Shown here: positions 9,558 to 18,212 of the stretch, piece by piece
How the letters are laid out: each line of letters starts with the position of its first letter
Numbering within the stretch: the stretch's first letter is position 1
Source: Candidatus Altimarinota bacterium
GTDB lineage: Bacteria; Patescibacteriota; Gracilibacteria; UBA4473
DNA: 64,000 nucleotides
Direction: 5' to 3'
Assembly: GCA_020631075.1 (NCBI GenBank)
Contig: JAHDHX010000001.1
Coordinates: 1 to 64,000 of the forward strand
Made by a program: the position numbers and the translations under genes
Notes under the pieces: generated by a model
Told to the model about the DNA's origin: nothing
What the model saw: only the letters and a program-made list of their open reading frames with translations
The model's database searches: none

Positions 9558-9748
9558 GGCAGTGTTCACAAATTGGAAAAAACAGATTGATCCTGAAATA
9601 TAAGGAGGGATTTGAGTGAAAAAAGGCTCTTTTTGGCTGCAAAATGGTGGCGCATTTTTGCCTTGATCCATCAAGGCGGCAAATACGCGCCCATTTTTCG
9701 CTCAAAAATCTCTCTTTTTTCTTCTCAAACCAATTTGTGAACACTACC
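9558..9748. mobile_element. MITE copy 1 (191 bp, terminal inverted repeats)
   Basis: A 191-bp element whose ends are 19-bp inverted repeats, GGCAGTGTTCACAAATTGG on the left and GGTAGTGTTCACAAATTGG reading inward from the right (18 of 19 match). It folds back almost over its whole length around the centre GCCTTGAT-CC-ATCAAGGC. A second copy of the same length and orientation lies at 43345-43535. It is too short to encode a transposase. TA follows the right end and GA precedes the left end. The right end also supplies the last Arg codon and TAG stop of tyrS. Confidence 0.88.
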
Positions 9749-10940
9749 TAGATATAAGTTTAGCCCATTTGCGTTTGCCGCACTTAAGCGTGAGAGGCGT
9801 GGTGGACACTGGCAGGGGGGCGTGGACGTCGGTGATTTTTTGCCCGTTGATCGATACACCGCCACCAGTAATGAGGCGTCTGGCTTCGCTGCTGGAGCTG
9901 GCAAAGCTCGTGACGGTGGTGAGGACGGTGATGAGTGACGCGTCGGGGGGGAGGGCGAACTCGGGGATGTCGGTGGGAATGGCTTTGTCACGGAACTGGG
10001 CGAGGAAGGCGGCTTCGGCGGTGGTGGCGGCTTCGGCGCTGTAGTAGTGGGTGATGATGGCTTTGGCGAGCTCGGATTTGGCCTGGCGGGGGGAGTCGGC
10101 AATTAACTGCTCGGCGGTGGGGAGGTCGACGTCGGTGAGGAGCTCGAAGTATTTGCCCATGAGGCGGTCGGGGAGCTTCATAGTTTTGCCGAACATGTCG
10201 CTGGGGGTGTCGTCGAGGGCGATATAGTTGCCGAGGGATTTGCTCATCTTTTGACTGCCGTCGAGGCCCTCGATGAGGGGAACTGTGATGACGTGCTGCG
10301 GGGACTGGCCGTCGTGTGTCTGCAGAGGGCGGCCTTGCAGGAGATTAAACAGTTGGTCGGTGCCGCCGAGCTCGATGTCGGCCTGGACGGCGACGGAGTC
10401 GTAGCCTTGCATGATGGGGTAGAGGATTTCATGACAGTAGACGGGTTGGCCTTTGTCGGCGCGTTGGCGGAACATATCTCGCTCCATCATCTGGGCGACG
10501 GTGAACTGGCCCATGAGTTGCACAAATTGCTCTGGGGTGAGGGCGGCGAGCCAGTCGGCGTTGTTTCGGACTTCCAAGGTGGTGGTGTCGAGCACGCGGC
10601 TGGCTTGCTGGATGTAAGACTGACCGTTGGCGGCGACTTCAGCCAGGGTGAGGGGGGGGCGGGCTTCGTTTTTGCCCGTGGGGTCGCCGATGGTGGCGGT
10701 GAAGCCGCCGATGATGAGGACGGCCTGATGGCCAGCGTCCTGAAACTGGCGGAGTTTGCGCAGGGGGACGGTGTGGCCGAGGTGGATGTCGGGCTTGGTG
10801 GGGTCGATGCCGAGCTTGACGCGGAGGCGCTCACCCGAGCGGAGGCGGGCGGTGAGCTGGTCACGGACGATGACGTCAACGGTGCCACGGTCGAGCAGGC
10901 GGGCGATGGTGGCGTCGTCGGTGCGAACGGGGGGAAGCAT
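9744..10940 (-). CDS. tyrS: Tyrosyl-tRNA synthetase
   Basis: 398 residues, a class I synthetase. The HIGH-type motif HLGH is at 53-56, KMSKS at 231-235, and an S4-like RNA-binding domain occupies about 335-395. The ATG at 10940 was chosen because upstream residues in the same frame belong to the opposite-strand PAP2 gene region. The final codons (Arg, stop) are formed by the end of the adjacent MITE, so the C-terminus was changed or closed by that insertion. It is divergent from the PAP2-kinase fusion with only 37 bp between starts, and a TACTAT/TATAGC-like -10 can be read for the - strand in that gap. Confidence 0.96.
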   Translation of the reverse strand: MLPPVRTDDATIARLLDRGTVDVIVRDQLTARLRSGERLRVKLGIDPTKPDIHLGHTVPLRKLRQFQDAGHQAVLIIGGFTATIGDPTGKNEARPPLTLAEVAANGQSYIQQASRVLDTTTLEVRNNADWLAALTPEQFVQLMGQFTVAQMMERDMFRQRADKGQPVYCHEILYPIMQGYDSVAVQADIELGGTDQLFNLLQGRPLQTHDGQSPQHVITVPLIEGLDGSQKMSKSLGNYIALDDTPSDMFGKTMKLPDRLMGKYFELLTDVDLPTAEQLIADSPRQAKSELAKAIITHYYSAEAATTAEAAFLAQFRDKAIPTDIPEFALPPDASLITVLTTVTSFASSSSEARRLITGGGVSINGQKITDVHAPLPVSTTPLTLKCGKRKWAKLISR

Positions 10941-10977
10941 ATGTAGGGGCGGGTAAATCTTTGCTATAGTAGGTGAG

Positions 10978-12189
10978 ATGATAGCACGACTCAATGATGG
11001 GCAACGGTTTTTGGCGGGGGTGGGGGTGTGGGGTCTGCTGTCGCTCGGGTGGCTGGGGCTGGGGCAATGGCTGGACGAGCCTGTGCTGGGGTGGATGGCT
11101 GAGCACCGACACCCGTGGCTGGACGTGGGGTCGGTGGTGCTGACGGAGTGGTTGTTTCCGCTGGGGTTGCTGGGGCTGGTGGGGGTGATGCTGTACCAGC
11201 TCTCCCATACTTTAGAACACCAAAGCCGTGCCCAGCCCGCGGTGCTGTCGTTTTTTACTGCGTGGGTGGTGGCCTTTGTGCTGAAGTCGCTTTTTGCCAC
11301 GGCGCGGCCGATGATGACCCTGCCTGTGGGGGAACTGACGAACCCCTTTTTAACGTTGAATTCGAGTGGGTTTCCTTCGGCGCATACAGCCACGGCCATG
11401 GCGCTGGTGTTGCCGCTGTGGCGACTCAACCCGTGGCTGGGGGGGGGATATGGGGTGTTGGCGGGGCTGATCTCTCTGGGGCGGGTGTATCAACTGGTGC
11501 ATAGTCCGATCGACATTGCGGGTGGGATGGTGCTGGGGCTGGGGGTGGGGGGGCTTTTCACCAACGGTTGGGTGAGTGCGAACGCAGGGCGACTGTGGCG
11601 TGAGCACCTAGAATGGCGGCGCCAGCTGGTGCACTGCTTGACGGGGCTGGGGGTGGTGTTTTTTCATGCGCAGGGGTGGCTGAGCTGGGGGATGATCTTG
11701 GGGGTGCTGTTGCTGGGGGTGGGGTTTTCGGTGCTGCTACGCCGTGGGTGGTTGCCAGACTGGCACTGGGTGGTGGAGCCGTTTGACCGTGTGCGGGACG
11801 ACCACCCAGGACGAGGGGCCATCCTCTATGCGGTGGGGGTGGTGCTGGCGATGGGGCTCTTCCCCACGGTGGTGGCGTATGTGGCGATCTTGACGCTGGC
11901 GATCGGGGACAGTGTCTGTCACTTGGGGGCGGTGGTGCGCCCTGAAGGGCGGAAGTTGCCCTGGCACCCGAGGCGGACGTGGCTGGGGTTGTTGATCGGG
12001 TGGGGGTTTAGCGTGGTGGCGTGTGTGGGGTTTGTGCCGTGGTGGGTGGCGGTGGTCGCCACGGGGGTGGGGGTGGTGGCGGAGAGTGTGCCGTGGCGAG
12101 TCGGTGGGCTGTATTTAGATGATAATGTGGTGGTGCCGCTGGTCACGGGCGGGGTGTGCTGGTGGTTGATGAGCGGGTTATGGAGCTGA
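10978..12189 (+). CDS. PAP2 phosphatase fused to a SEC59/VTE5-like CTP-dependent lipid kinase
   Basis: 403 residues, nearly all hydrophobic. The N-terminal half is a PAP2 lipid phosphatase with all three motifs: KSLFATARP (103-111), SGFPSAH (130-136, His136) and R169-x5-H175 followed by SPID. The C-terminal half (about 205-403) matches the dolichol kinase/phytol kinase/diacylglycerol kinase family SEC59-VTE5-DGK1: an E-x-R-R-x3-H motif at 212-219, HPG at 286-288, GDS at 310-312 and the late L-DDN-x3-P motif near 381. PAP2 removes phosphate from polyprenyl or phosphatidyl phosphates and the kinase adds it, so one chain appears to carry opposing or sequential steps of lipid-carrier recycling. 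The substrate is unknown. The 3' end overlaps the convergent DUF4012 gene by 12 bp. Confidence 0.85.
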   Translation: MIARLNDGQRFLAGVGVWGLLSLGWLGLGQWLDEPVLGWMAEHRHPWLDVGSVVLTEWLFPLGLLGLVGVMLYQLSHTLEHQSRAQPAVLSFFTAWVVAFVLKSLFATARPMMTLPVGELTNPFLTLNSSGFPSAHTATAMALVLPLWRLNPWLGGGYGVLAGLISLGRVYQLVHSPIDIAGGMVLGLGVGGLFTNGWVSANAGRLWREHLEWRRQLVHCLTGLGVVFFHAQGWLSWGMILGVLLLGVGFSVLLRRGWLPDWHWVVEPFDRVRDDHPGRGAILYAVGVVLAMGLFPTVVAYVAILTLAIGDSVCHLGAVVRPEGRKLPWHPRRTWLGLLIGWGFSVVACVGFVPWWVAVVATGVGVVAESVPWRVGGLYLDDNVVVPLVTGGVCWWLMSGLWS

Positions 12190-14001
12190 GTTGGGCTTGT
12201 ACTCCACGATGATGCGGTAGTCGTTGTCAACCATGGGCTGGGGGAGGCCGAGGTTTTGGCTCTGGGCCTGGACGGTGGCGGACTGGGCGTCGGCGCTGAT
12301 GGTGGGGAGGTAGGTGAGCTGGCGGCCGATGGGCGTGCCGATGACTTGCAGGTGGTAGGGCCGCCAGTCAGACGAGCCGCGTTGCAGGGGGGTTTCGTAC
12401 TCTAGGGTAAGGTCGATGTTTTCGCCTGGTTTCATGAAGAGGGGGACTTCCCACACGGTCCACAGGGCGTCGGGGGTGAGGCTGCTGGTGATGGGGCCAG
12501 AGGGGCTGGAGCCACTGATGAGCTGGGCCCCAGCGGGGACGTGCACGCGCATGACGACGCGGTTTTGCCCTAGGCCCAGCACCCAGTCGCCCTGCGTGTC
12601 GGCGAGGGCCTGCAGGGTGGGGGGCCAGTCTGCCACCCCGAGGAGCTGGTCGAGCTCGCGGTCGCGGAGGGCGTGGGTGCGGGTGATCTGCAAAAGGTTG
12701 CGGACGCGGCCGTCGCGTTTGATTTCTGAGTCGTGGTGGAGGCGTGTCCACATGAAGCGGTCGGATTTATTGGCGCCGATGGAAACCAAGTCAACGTAGA
12801 GAGCGTTGTCGGCGGTGGGGCGGTGGCGGAGCTCACCACTCAGTCCCCAGTGGGCCCAGCGTTGCTGGAGTTTGGTGTTTTGACTATGGGCGAGGAAGTT
12901 TTTTTGGGCTATGTATTCTGCGGGGTCAAACCCAGTGGCGGCCCAAGCAGCGGGGAGGTCGTCTATTTCTTTGAGCTGGGTGATGAGCTGGGTGATGAGG
13001 GCCAAAACGGGGTCTTTGGCACTGTAGCGGCCAGCGGCTTTGGACTCGACGAGGAAGCTGAGGATGAGGTCGGCGTTGAGCTCGGTGAGCTGGATGTCGT
13101 AGGGGGGAAGCGACACAGGCCCCGTGAGGCGGATGAGCTGCGTGAGGAGGCTGAGGTTGACGGCGAGGACAGTGTCGGGCTCTGGCTGGTCGATGGCGCG
13201 GAAAAAGTGCCGATAGGTGTCGGCGACGGTGGGAAAGTGGGGGGAGAAGTTTGCGTCGCGGAGAGAGAGAGTCTGGTCGAGGGGAGTGAAGTAGTCCGGC
13301 ACGGGGAGTCGGGCGCTGTCTGGGACGAGGCGGTCGAGGGAGTAAATGTCACGGAACTGGTAGCTGAGGCCGTCTTGGTCGAAATCAAGGATTAGGACGC
13401 TGCCGCTGAAGCCGCCAGAGGGGCGGACTTCGTTGTGGTTTTGCAGCAAGATGAGCACGCGGTGGGGTTGGCGGAGGAAGGTGTGGAGGACTTCGCGGAG
13501 GTGGGTGAGGGCGGTGGCGGTCTGTCGAAAGTCGCCCCGCAGGGCGGAGAGCTGGGCGGGGTCACGGTCGGTGGCACGGTCAAGCGCCCAGGTGGGGACG
13601 CTGTCGGCGAGCTGGCTGAGAGACTGCAGCTGGTGGGTGATGGTGTGGAGGTGTGTGAGCCCTGCGTCCAGCGTGCTGCGGGGGATGGTCTGGCCGTCGG
13701 CTGCGAGGGGCAGGGTGGTGAGGCCTTGCAAAGACTGGGCAGCGGCGGTGAGTTGGCTCATGGCGCTGGCGCCTTGGCGGAGCTGCCGAAAGGGAGGAAA
13801 CCAAGGGAGGTCTCTGGCGGCGGCTTGGACGTCGGCCCACTGCTGCGGGTCAGTGCCAGCGGTGCGGGCGAGGTCCGCCACGACGAGGGCCTGTGCCCGC
13901 CAGCGGGGCACAGACACGGTGGTCAACCGCCAGCCGAGCAACAGCAAGCAGCAGAGGAGTAAGCCCAGGCCGAGCAACCGAAACAGGCGGGGGGTGGCCA
14001 T
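12178..14001 (-). CDS. DUF4012 family exported or membrane-anchored protein
   Basis: 607 residues. One N-terminal membrane helix (about 7-27) anchors a large extracytoplasmic part. The DUF4012 core motif QNHNEVRPSGGF is at 187-198. The family is common in CPR and Gram-positive genomes, often beside polysaccharide genes; its activity is not known. It is the last gene of the run ppdK-murJ-metG-O-antigen-ligase-like, separated from its upstream neighbour by 3 bp, so coupling is likely. The neighbourhood suggests a cell-envelope role. Confidence 0.88.
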   Translation of the reverse strand: MATPRLFRLLGLGLLLCCLLLLGWRLTTVSVPRWRAQALVVADLARTAGTDPQQWADVQAAARDLPWFPPFRQLRQGASAMSQLTAAAQSLQGLTTLPLAADGQTIPRSTLDAGLTHLHTITHQLQSLSQLADSVPTWALDRATDRDPAQLSALRGDFRQTATALTHLREVLHTFLRQPHRVLILLQNHNEVRPSGGFSGSVLILDFDQDGLSYQFRDIYSLDRLVPDSARLPVPDYFTPLDQTLSLRDANFSPHFPTVADTYRHFFRAIDQPEPDTVLAVNLSLLTQLIRLTGPVSLPPYDIQLTELNADLILSFLVESKAAGRYSAKDPVLALITQLITQLKEIDDLPAAWAATGFDPAEYIAQKNFLAHSQNTKLQQRWAHWGLSGELRHRPTADNALYVDLVSIGANKSDRFMWTRLHHDSEIKRDGRVRNLLQITRTHALRDRELDQLLGVADWPPTLQALADTQGDWVLGLGQNRVVMRVHVPAGAQLISGSSPSGPITSSLTPDALWTVWEVPLFMKPGENIDLTLEYETPLQRGSSDWRPYHLQVIGTPIGRQLTYLPTISADAQSATVQAQSQNLGLPQPMVDNDYRIIVEYKPNSAP

Positions 14002-14004
14002 CGG

Positions 14005-15324
14005 TCAGGAGTTTAGCGGATTGGGGGTGAGGGCACCAGCGAGACTAAACAGGGTGAGGGTGATGAACGGATAGAGGAGTGAGTTGACGAACTGGCTGTG
14101 CACGAGCAGGGACAGCAGGCCGCAGCTCAACCCGAGGCTGACGCTGGACTGGCGAGAGAGATAGCCCACGAAAGCCCCCCACCAGAGCCGCCACAGCAGC
14201 CACAAGAAGACACTGAGGCCGAGGAGGCCCGTGGTGACAAAGACCGTCAAAAGAGTGGAGTCTGACCCACCAGAAGAAAAGTAGTTGCCGTCGACGATGC
14301 CTGCGTCGGCGGCGTGGTAACGGTAGGAGTTATAGCCCACGCCGAGGAGAGGGCGCTGGGCCCCGAGCCGTAACGAACGGCGCCAGCTCTGTAAACGCAG
14401 TGAAGCGGTGGGGTCGATTTCGTCGGTGTCGCGGAGGATGAGGGCCTTGACGGTGCCACTGAGCTGCAAGAGTCGTTGCTGAACGCGAGGGGTGGCGGTG
14501 ATGGCGAGGCTGACGATGAGGGCGCCGATGAAGAGCATCCGACGGTCACGCACAAGGAAAAACACGGCCAGCCCGACGAGGGCGGCGAGGTAGCCACTGC
14601 GGGAGTAGGTCAAAAACAGACAAAGGGCCCCGAGCCCGAGCAAGGCAGGCAAGAAGAGCACCAAGCGGGGGAGCTGGTGAGGGACTTTGGTTGTATGGAG
14701 GTGGAGAGAGTCGTACCACCAGCCGCACCACACAGGCAGGAGCAGCCCGATGAAGCCACCGATGAAGTTGGGGTCCATCCATGTGCCGAGGAGGCGGCCG
14801 ATGTGGGGATCCCACTGGCCTTCCTTGGAAATAGCGGAGAGGTCGGGGTAGAGGTAGAACTGGATGACGCCCCCAAGGAGGACGAGCCCCGCGATGAGAC
14901 TGAGGCCACGGAGGAAGCGCTGGGGGCCGTATGGCGGGCGGGCAAATAGGTCGTAGGAAAACAGCGCAAAGCCCGTAAAGTAGAGCAGTCGCACCACGAA
15001 AAACCAAGACAGGGCGAGTGTGGAGGGGGTGAGGACGTCACCCGCGCGCAGAAACAGGCTGGCGGTGCCCAGCAAGCAGAAGAGCAGCACTGGGGCGACC
15101 AGCGGGAGGCTGGGCCACTGACGGTGAAAAGAGAAACGATAGAGCCCCCACAGGCCCAGCACGACTGGGGCGTAGAGGTCAACCAACAGCACCCCTGCGC
15201 CCCCGACGGGCAGGCGCAGGAGCATCCCTGGGACGAGCAGAAACAGACACGACCAATAGAGCCCCCTGAGCCACCCCGGGAGTGGGAGCTGCGCAAGGCT
15301 GGGGGAGGGGGTGAGAGTGGGCAT
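14005..15324 (-). CDS. O-antigen ligase/polymerase-like membrane protein (Wzy/WaaL type)
   Basis: 439 residues with about ten to twelve membrane helices. The Wzy_C region is clear: TYSRSG near 225, a large external loop, RLQSWRRSL followed by PLLGVGYNSY, and a final helix block after a SDS motif. Proteins of this type join or polymerise polysaccharide repeat units on a lipid carrier at the outer face of the membrane. The acceptor cannot be predicted. It sits between metG (9 bp upstream) and the DUF4012 gene (3 bp downstream); murJ, a lipid II flippase, is in the same operon. Confidence 0.85.
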   Translation of the reverse strand: MPTLTPSPSLAQLPLPGWLRGLYWSCLFLLVPGMLLRLPVGGAGVLLVDLYAPVVLGLWGLYRFSFHRQWPSLPLVAPVLLFCLLGTASLFLRAGDVLTPSTLALSWFFVVRLLYFTGFALFSYDLFARPPYGPQRFLRGLSLIAGLVLLGGVIQFYLYPDLSAISKEGQWDPHIGRLLGTWMDPNFIGGFIGLLLPVWCGWWYDSLHLHTTKVPHQLPRLVLFLPALLGLGALCLFLTYSRSGYLAALVGLAVFFLVRDRRMLFIGALIVSLAITATPRVQQRLLQLSGTVKALILRDTDEIDPTASLRLQSWRRSLRLGAQRPLLGVGYNSYRYHAADAGIVDGNYFSSGGSDSTLLTVFVTTGLLGLSVFLWLLWRLWWGAFVGYLSRQSSVSLGLSCGLLSLLVHSQFVNSLLYPFITLTLFSLAGALTPNPLNS

Positions 15325-15333
15325 GGGGGAGCT

Positions 15334-16794
15334 TTAGGCGGGGGTGTCGAGGCGGGCGTAGAGGATCTGTGACGGGGTGACGGTGGGTTGGTCTGGCTGG
15401 AGGATGCTGTGCATTGTCTGGTGCGCTTCGGGGAGGAGGGGAGCGGCGAGCTCGGTGATGACGGTCAAGTAGTGTAGCTGGACGGTGAAGATGTCTTTGG
15501 TGGCTTCGGGGTCAACTTTGAAGGCTTTCCACGGTTCGGTGTCATTGAGGTGCTGGTTGGCGGTGTCGACAACGGCAAAAAGCGTGTCGATGGCGGTTTT
15601 GAGTTTGTAGTCTGTGAAGGCGCGGTGGTAAGTGGCTTTGAGGGTGTCGGTGTGGGATTTTACCTCCGCGGGGAGGTCAGTGGTGGGCTTAACGCCGTCG
15701 TAGTATTTATTCACCAAGGTGATGACGCGGTGGAAGAGGTTGCCGATGCCGCCAGCGAGTTTGGTCTGGTAGAGCTGGTGAAAGGTCTGCTGTGAGAAGT
15801 CGCCGTCGTTGCCGAACTCAAAAGCCGAGAGGAGCCCGACCCGTACGGCGTCGTTGCCGTACTTTTCTGACAAGGTGAGCGGTTCGATGACGTTGCCGAG
15901 AGATTTGCTCATCTTGGTCCCGTCGACGGTGAAAAAGCCGTGCCCGAAAACCAGCTGCGGTACAGGCAGGCCAGCGCTGAGCAACAAGGCTGGCCAGATG
16001 ACGGCGTGGAAGCGGGTGATGTCTTTGCCCATGAGGTGTATGGCGCTGGGCCAAAAGTGCTCGTGCGGGGTGTCGGCGATGGCGGAGTAATAGTTGATGA
16101 GGGCTTCGGTCCAGACGTAGACTTTGTGTGACTCGTCCCACGGGCAACTGATGCCGATCTGGGCGCCTTCGCGGCTGATAGAAATGTCTTCGAGGCCTGC
16201 CCGCACGAAAGCGAGCAGCTCGTTTTTGCGACTTTCGGGTTGGATGAGCCCGCCCTCCAGTAAGGCGATGATCTGGTCGCTGTATTTGCTGAGGCGGAAG
16301 AAGTAGTTTTGCTCTTTGATCTGCTGGGGGGGGCGCTGGTGGTGGGGGCAGTGGCCGTGTTCGTCGAGCTCATTTTCCTTGAGGAATGATTCGCAGCCCG
16401 TGCAGTACAGCCCGACGTATTCGCCAGCGTAGATGTCGCCTTGGTCGTACATTTTTTGCAACAAGGCTCGAGCGTGGTGGTGGTGGCGGGGCTCGGTGGT
16501 GCGGATGAAGTCGTCGTAGGCGATGCCGAGGGTGTCCCAGCAGTCACGGAAGCGTTGGGCCATCTGGTTGAGGTAGGGGCCGACGGCGAGGCCAGCGGCG
16601 GCAGCGGCGTCGATGGTTTTTTGGGAGTTTTCGTCTGTGCCAGTCAGGAAGCGAACGTTGTCTGGGCCGAGCTGGGCCCGCCAGTAGCGGGCGAGGGTGT
16701 CCGCGGCCAAGGTGGTGTAGGCGGTACCAATGTGCGCGTCGCCGTTGACGTAGTAGATAGGGGTGGTGAAGTATTTGGTCTGGGGGGAGGTCAT
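15334..16794 (-). CDS. metG: Methionyl-tRNA synthetase
   Basis: 486 residues, the short form without a C-terminal tRNA-binding domain. The HIGH-type motif HIGT is at 21-24, a zinc knuckle starts with CTGC at 131-134 and has a second C/H cluster near 149-152, and KMSKS is at 294-298. It charges initiator and elongator tRNA-Met. It is located 29 bp after murJ and 9 bp before the ligase-like gene. Confidence 0.97.
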   Translation of the reverse strand: MTSPQTKYFTTPIYYVNGDAHIGTAYTTLAADTLARYWRAQLGPDNVRFLTGTDENSQKTIDAAAAAGLAVGPYLNQMAQRFRDCWDTLGIAYDDFIRTTEPRHHHHARALLQKMYDQGDIYAGEYVGLYCTGCESFLKENELDEHGHCPHHQRPPQQIKEQNYFFRLSKYSDQIIALLEGGLIQPESRKNELLAFVRAGLEDISISREGAQIGISCPWDESHKVYVWTEALINYYSAIADTPHEHFWPSAIHLMGKDITRFHAVIWPALLLSAGLPVPQLVFGHGFFTVDGTKMSKSLGNVIEPLTLSEKYGNDAVRVGLLSAFEFGNDGDFSQQTFHQLYQTKLAGGIGNLFHRVITLVNKYYDGVKPTTDLPAEVKSHTDTLKATYHRAFTDYKLKTAIDTLFAVVDTANQHLNDTEPWKAFKVDPEATKDIFTVQLHYLTVITELAAPLLPEAHQTMHSILQPDQPTVTPSQILYARLDTPA

Positions 16795-16823
16795 AGCGGT
16801 GGGACGAGGGGGGAACGAGTGAT

Positions 16824-18197
16824 TTATACGCGAGATGCAGTGGGGCGTCTATGCCGGTGGTGCCAGACACCCGCAAAGAGCAGGCATGAGGTGACATTGG
16901 TGATGACGTTGCCGATGGCCAGCCCCAGCACGGCCGTGGCGGGGGGCAGCACCCGCAGGGCCAGCACGGCGGCGATGAGGGTGGCGAGGGTGAGGCTGAA
17001 GATATTGATCATCAGGGGGGTGCGGGTGTCGTCATTGGCTAAGAAAGCGCGTGAAAGTGAAGGGATGGCGCAGGCGCAGGGGAGCGACAGGACGGTCCAG
17101 AAGAAGACGATCTGGGTGAGGGTACTGACCTCGGGGCTGAGGGCGGGGAAGATGAGCCCCACTAGCGGGCCCGAAAACAGGGCACAGAGCAGGGCGATCG
17201 GGACTGTCAGCACAAAGACGACTCCCACGGCGCGCCAGAGGGCGCTCGACTGGGCGTGTGGTTGGCCGCGGAGGTGCGTCAACCGTGGGAAGAGGGCCTG
17301 CGCGATGGAGTAGCCGACGATGCTCATAAGCATATGGCCGAGGGTGCTGCCGAGCTGAAAGGCGGTGACAGACCCCGCCACCAGAGCCCCTGCGATGATG
17401 AGGTCGATGGTTTGGTTGACCTGAAAGCAGCTGGAGTTGGCCACGCGGCGCCAAAAGTCGGGCCAAAATTGCCGCCAGAGGTGCGAGGGCTGGGCCCACT
17501 GCCAACGGAGGCTGAGGCGGGTGCGCTGGGCGGCGAAGAGGTTGACCCCGAGGTGGCACAGTGCCCCTGCCAGCGCTCCCCAGCCGATGGTGCGTAGGCC
17601 CCACTGGTCACCGAAGATGGCCAGCCACAGGCAGATGCCCCCCGTGTAGAGCAACGGCGCGAGGGCGAGCGACCAAAACTGTTGACGGTGCTGCAGCCAC
17701 GCCGCACACACGGACGACAAGGCAAGCAGAAAGGTCGACCCAAACAGGAGTTGGCTGAGGTGGGTGATAGGGGGGTGCAGAGAGCTGGATATGCCAGCGG
17801 CGAAGAGTTGGGTGAGCCACGGGGCTGCGAGGGCACAAAGCACGCTGGTGCTGCCGAACAGGACGAGGGTACCCCAAAAAAAACTCTGAAAGAAGGGTTG
17901 CTCGTGCTGGGGGCCGCCTGCGGCGAGGCGGGGGAGCATGAGCGTGGCGATGGTGCCGCTGATCAGCAGGTAAAAGAAAAAGTCGGGGATGCGGAAGGCG
18001 ACGTAGATGAGGTCGGTGATGCCACTGTCGGGGAAGGTGGCGGCGAAGAGGTTGTCGCGGATGAGGCCGAGGACTTTGGCGGCGAGGGCGGAGACCGCCA
18101 ATAGCACGGCCGGTGACTGGGCCAGCTGCCAGCCGAGACGCCACACGTCCCCCCACTGTCGAGCCGACAGGGCACGCAGCCAAGCGTGGAGGAGCAT
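16824..18197 (-). CDS. murJ: Lipid II flippase MurJ
   Basis: 457 residues, a polytopic membrane protein of the MviN/MurJ (MOP) family with about a dozen or more helices. The N-terminal stretch RDNLFAATFPDSGITDLIYVAFRIPDF has the typical MurJ layout, and the conserved Arg/Asp residues for lipid II transport are present in the first helices. It flips the peptidoglycan precursor to the outer face, where the class A penicillin-binding protein at 37-41 kb could use it. It starts 15 bp after ppdK. Confidence 0.92.
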   Translation of the reverse strand: MLLHAWLRALSARQWGDVWRLGWQLAQSPAVLLAVSALAAKVLGLIRDNLFAATFPDSGITDLIYVAFRIPDFFFYLLISGTIATLMLPRLAAGGPQHEQPFFQSFFWGTLVLFGSTSVLCALAAPWLTQLFAAGISSSLHPPITHLSQLLFGSTFLLALSSVCAAWLQHRQQFWSLALAPLLYTGGICLWLAIFGDQWGLRTIGWGALAGALCHLGVNLFAAQRTRLSLRWQWAQPSHLWRQFWPDFWRRVANSSCFQVNQTIDLIIAGALVAGSVTAFQLGSTLGHMLMSIVGYSIAQALFPRLTHLRGQPHAQSSALWRAVGVVFVLTVPIALLCALFSGPLVGLIFPALSPEVSTLTQIVFFWTVLSLPCACAIPSLSRAFLANDDTRTPLMINIFSLTLATLIAAVLALRVLPPATAVLGLAIGNVITNVTSCLLFAGVWHHRHRRPTASRV

Positions 18198-18212
18198 AGG
18201 GCGGGGGGTGGT

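Noticed and set aside
9306-9674. Frame of 122 codons over the tRNA and MITE
   Set aside because: It reads through the tRNA-Arg gene and the fold-back element; no coding evidence.
10941-11429. Extended N-terminus of tyrS
   Set aside because: The extra 163 codons are antisense to the PAP2 gene; the known TyrRS N-terminus begins at the ATG at 10940.
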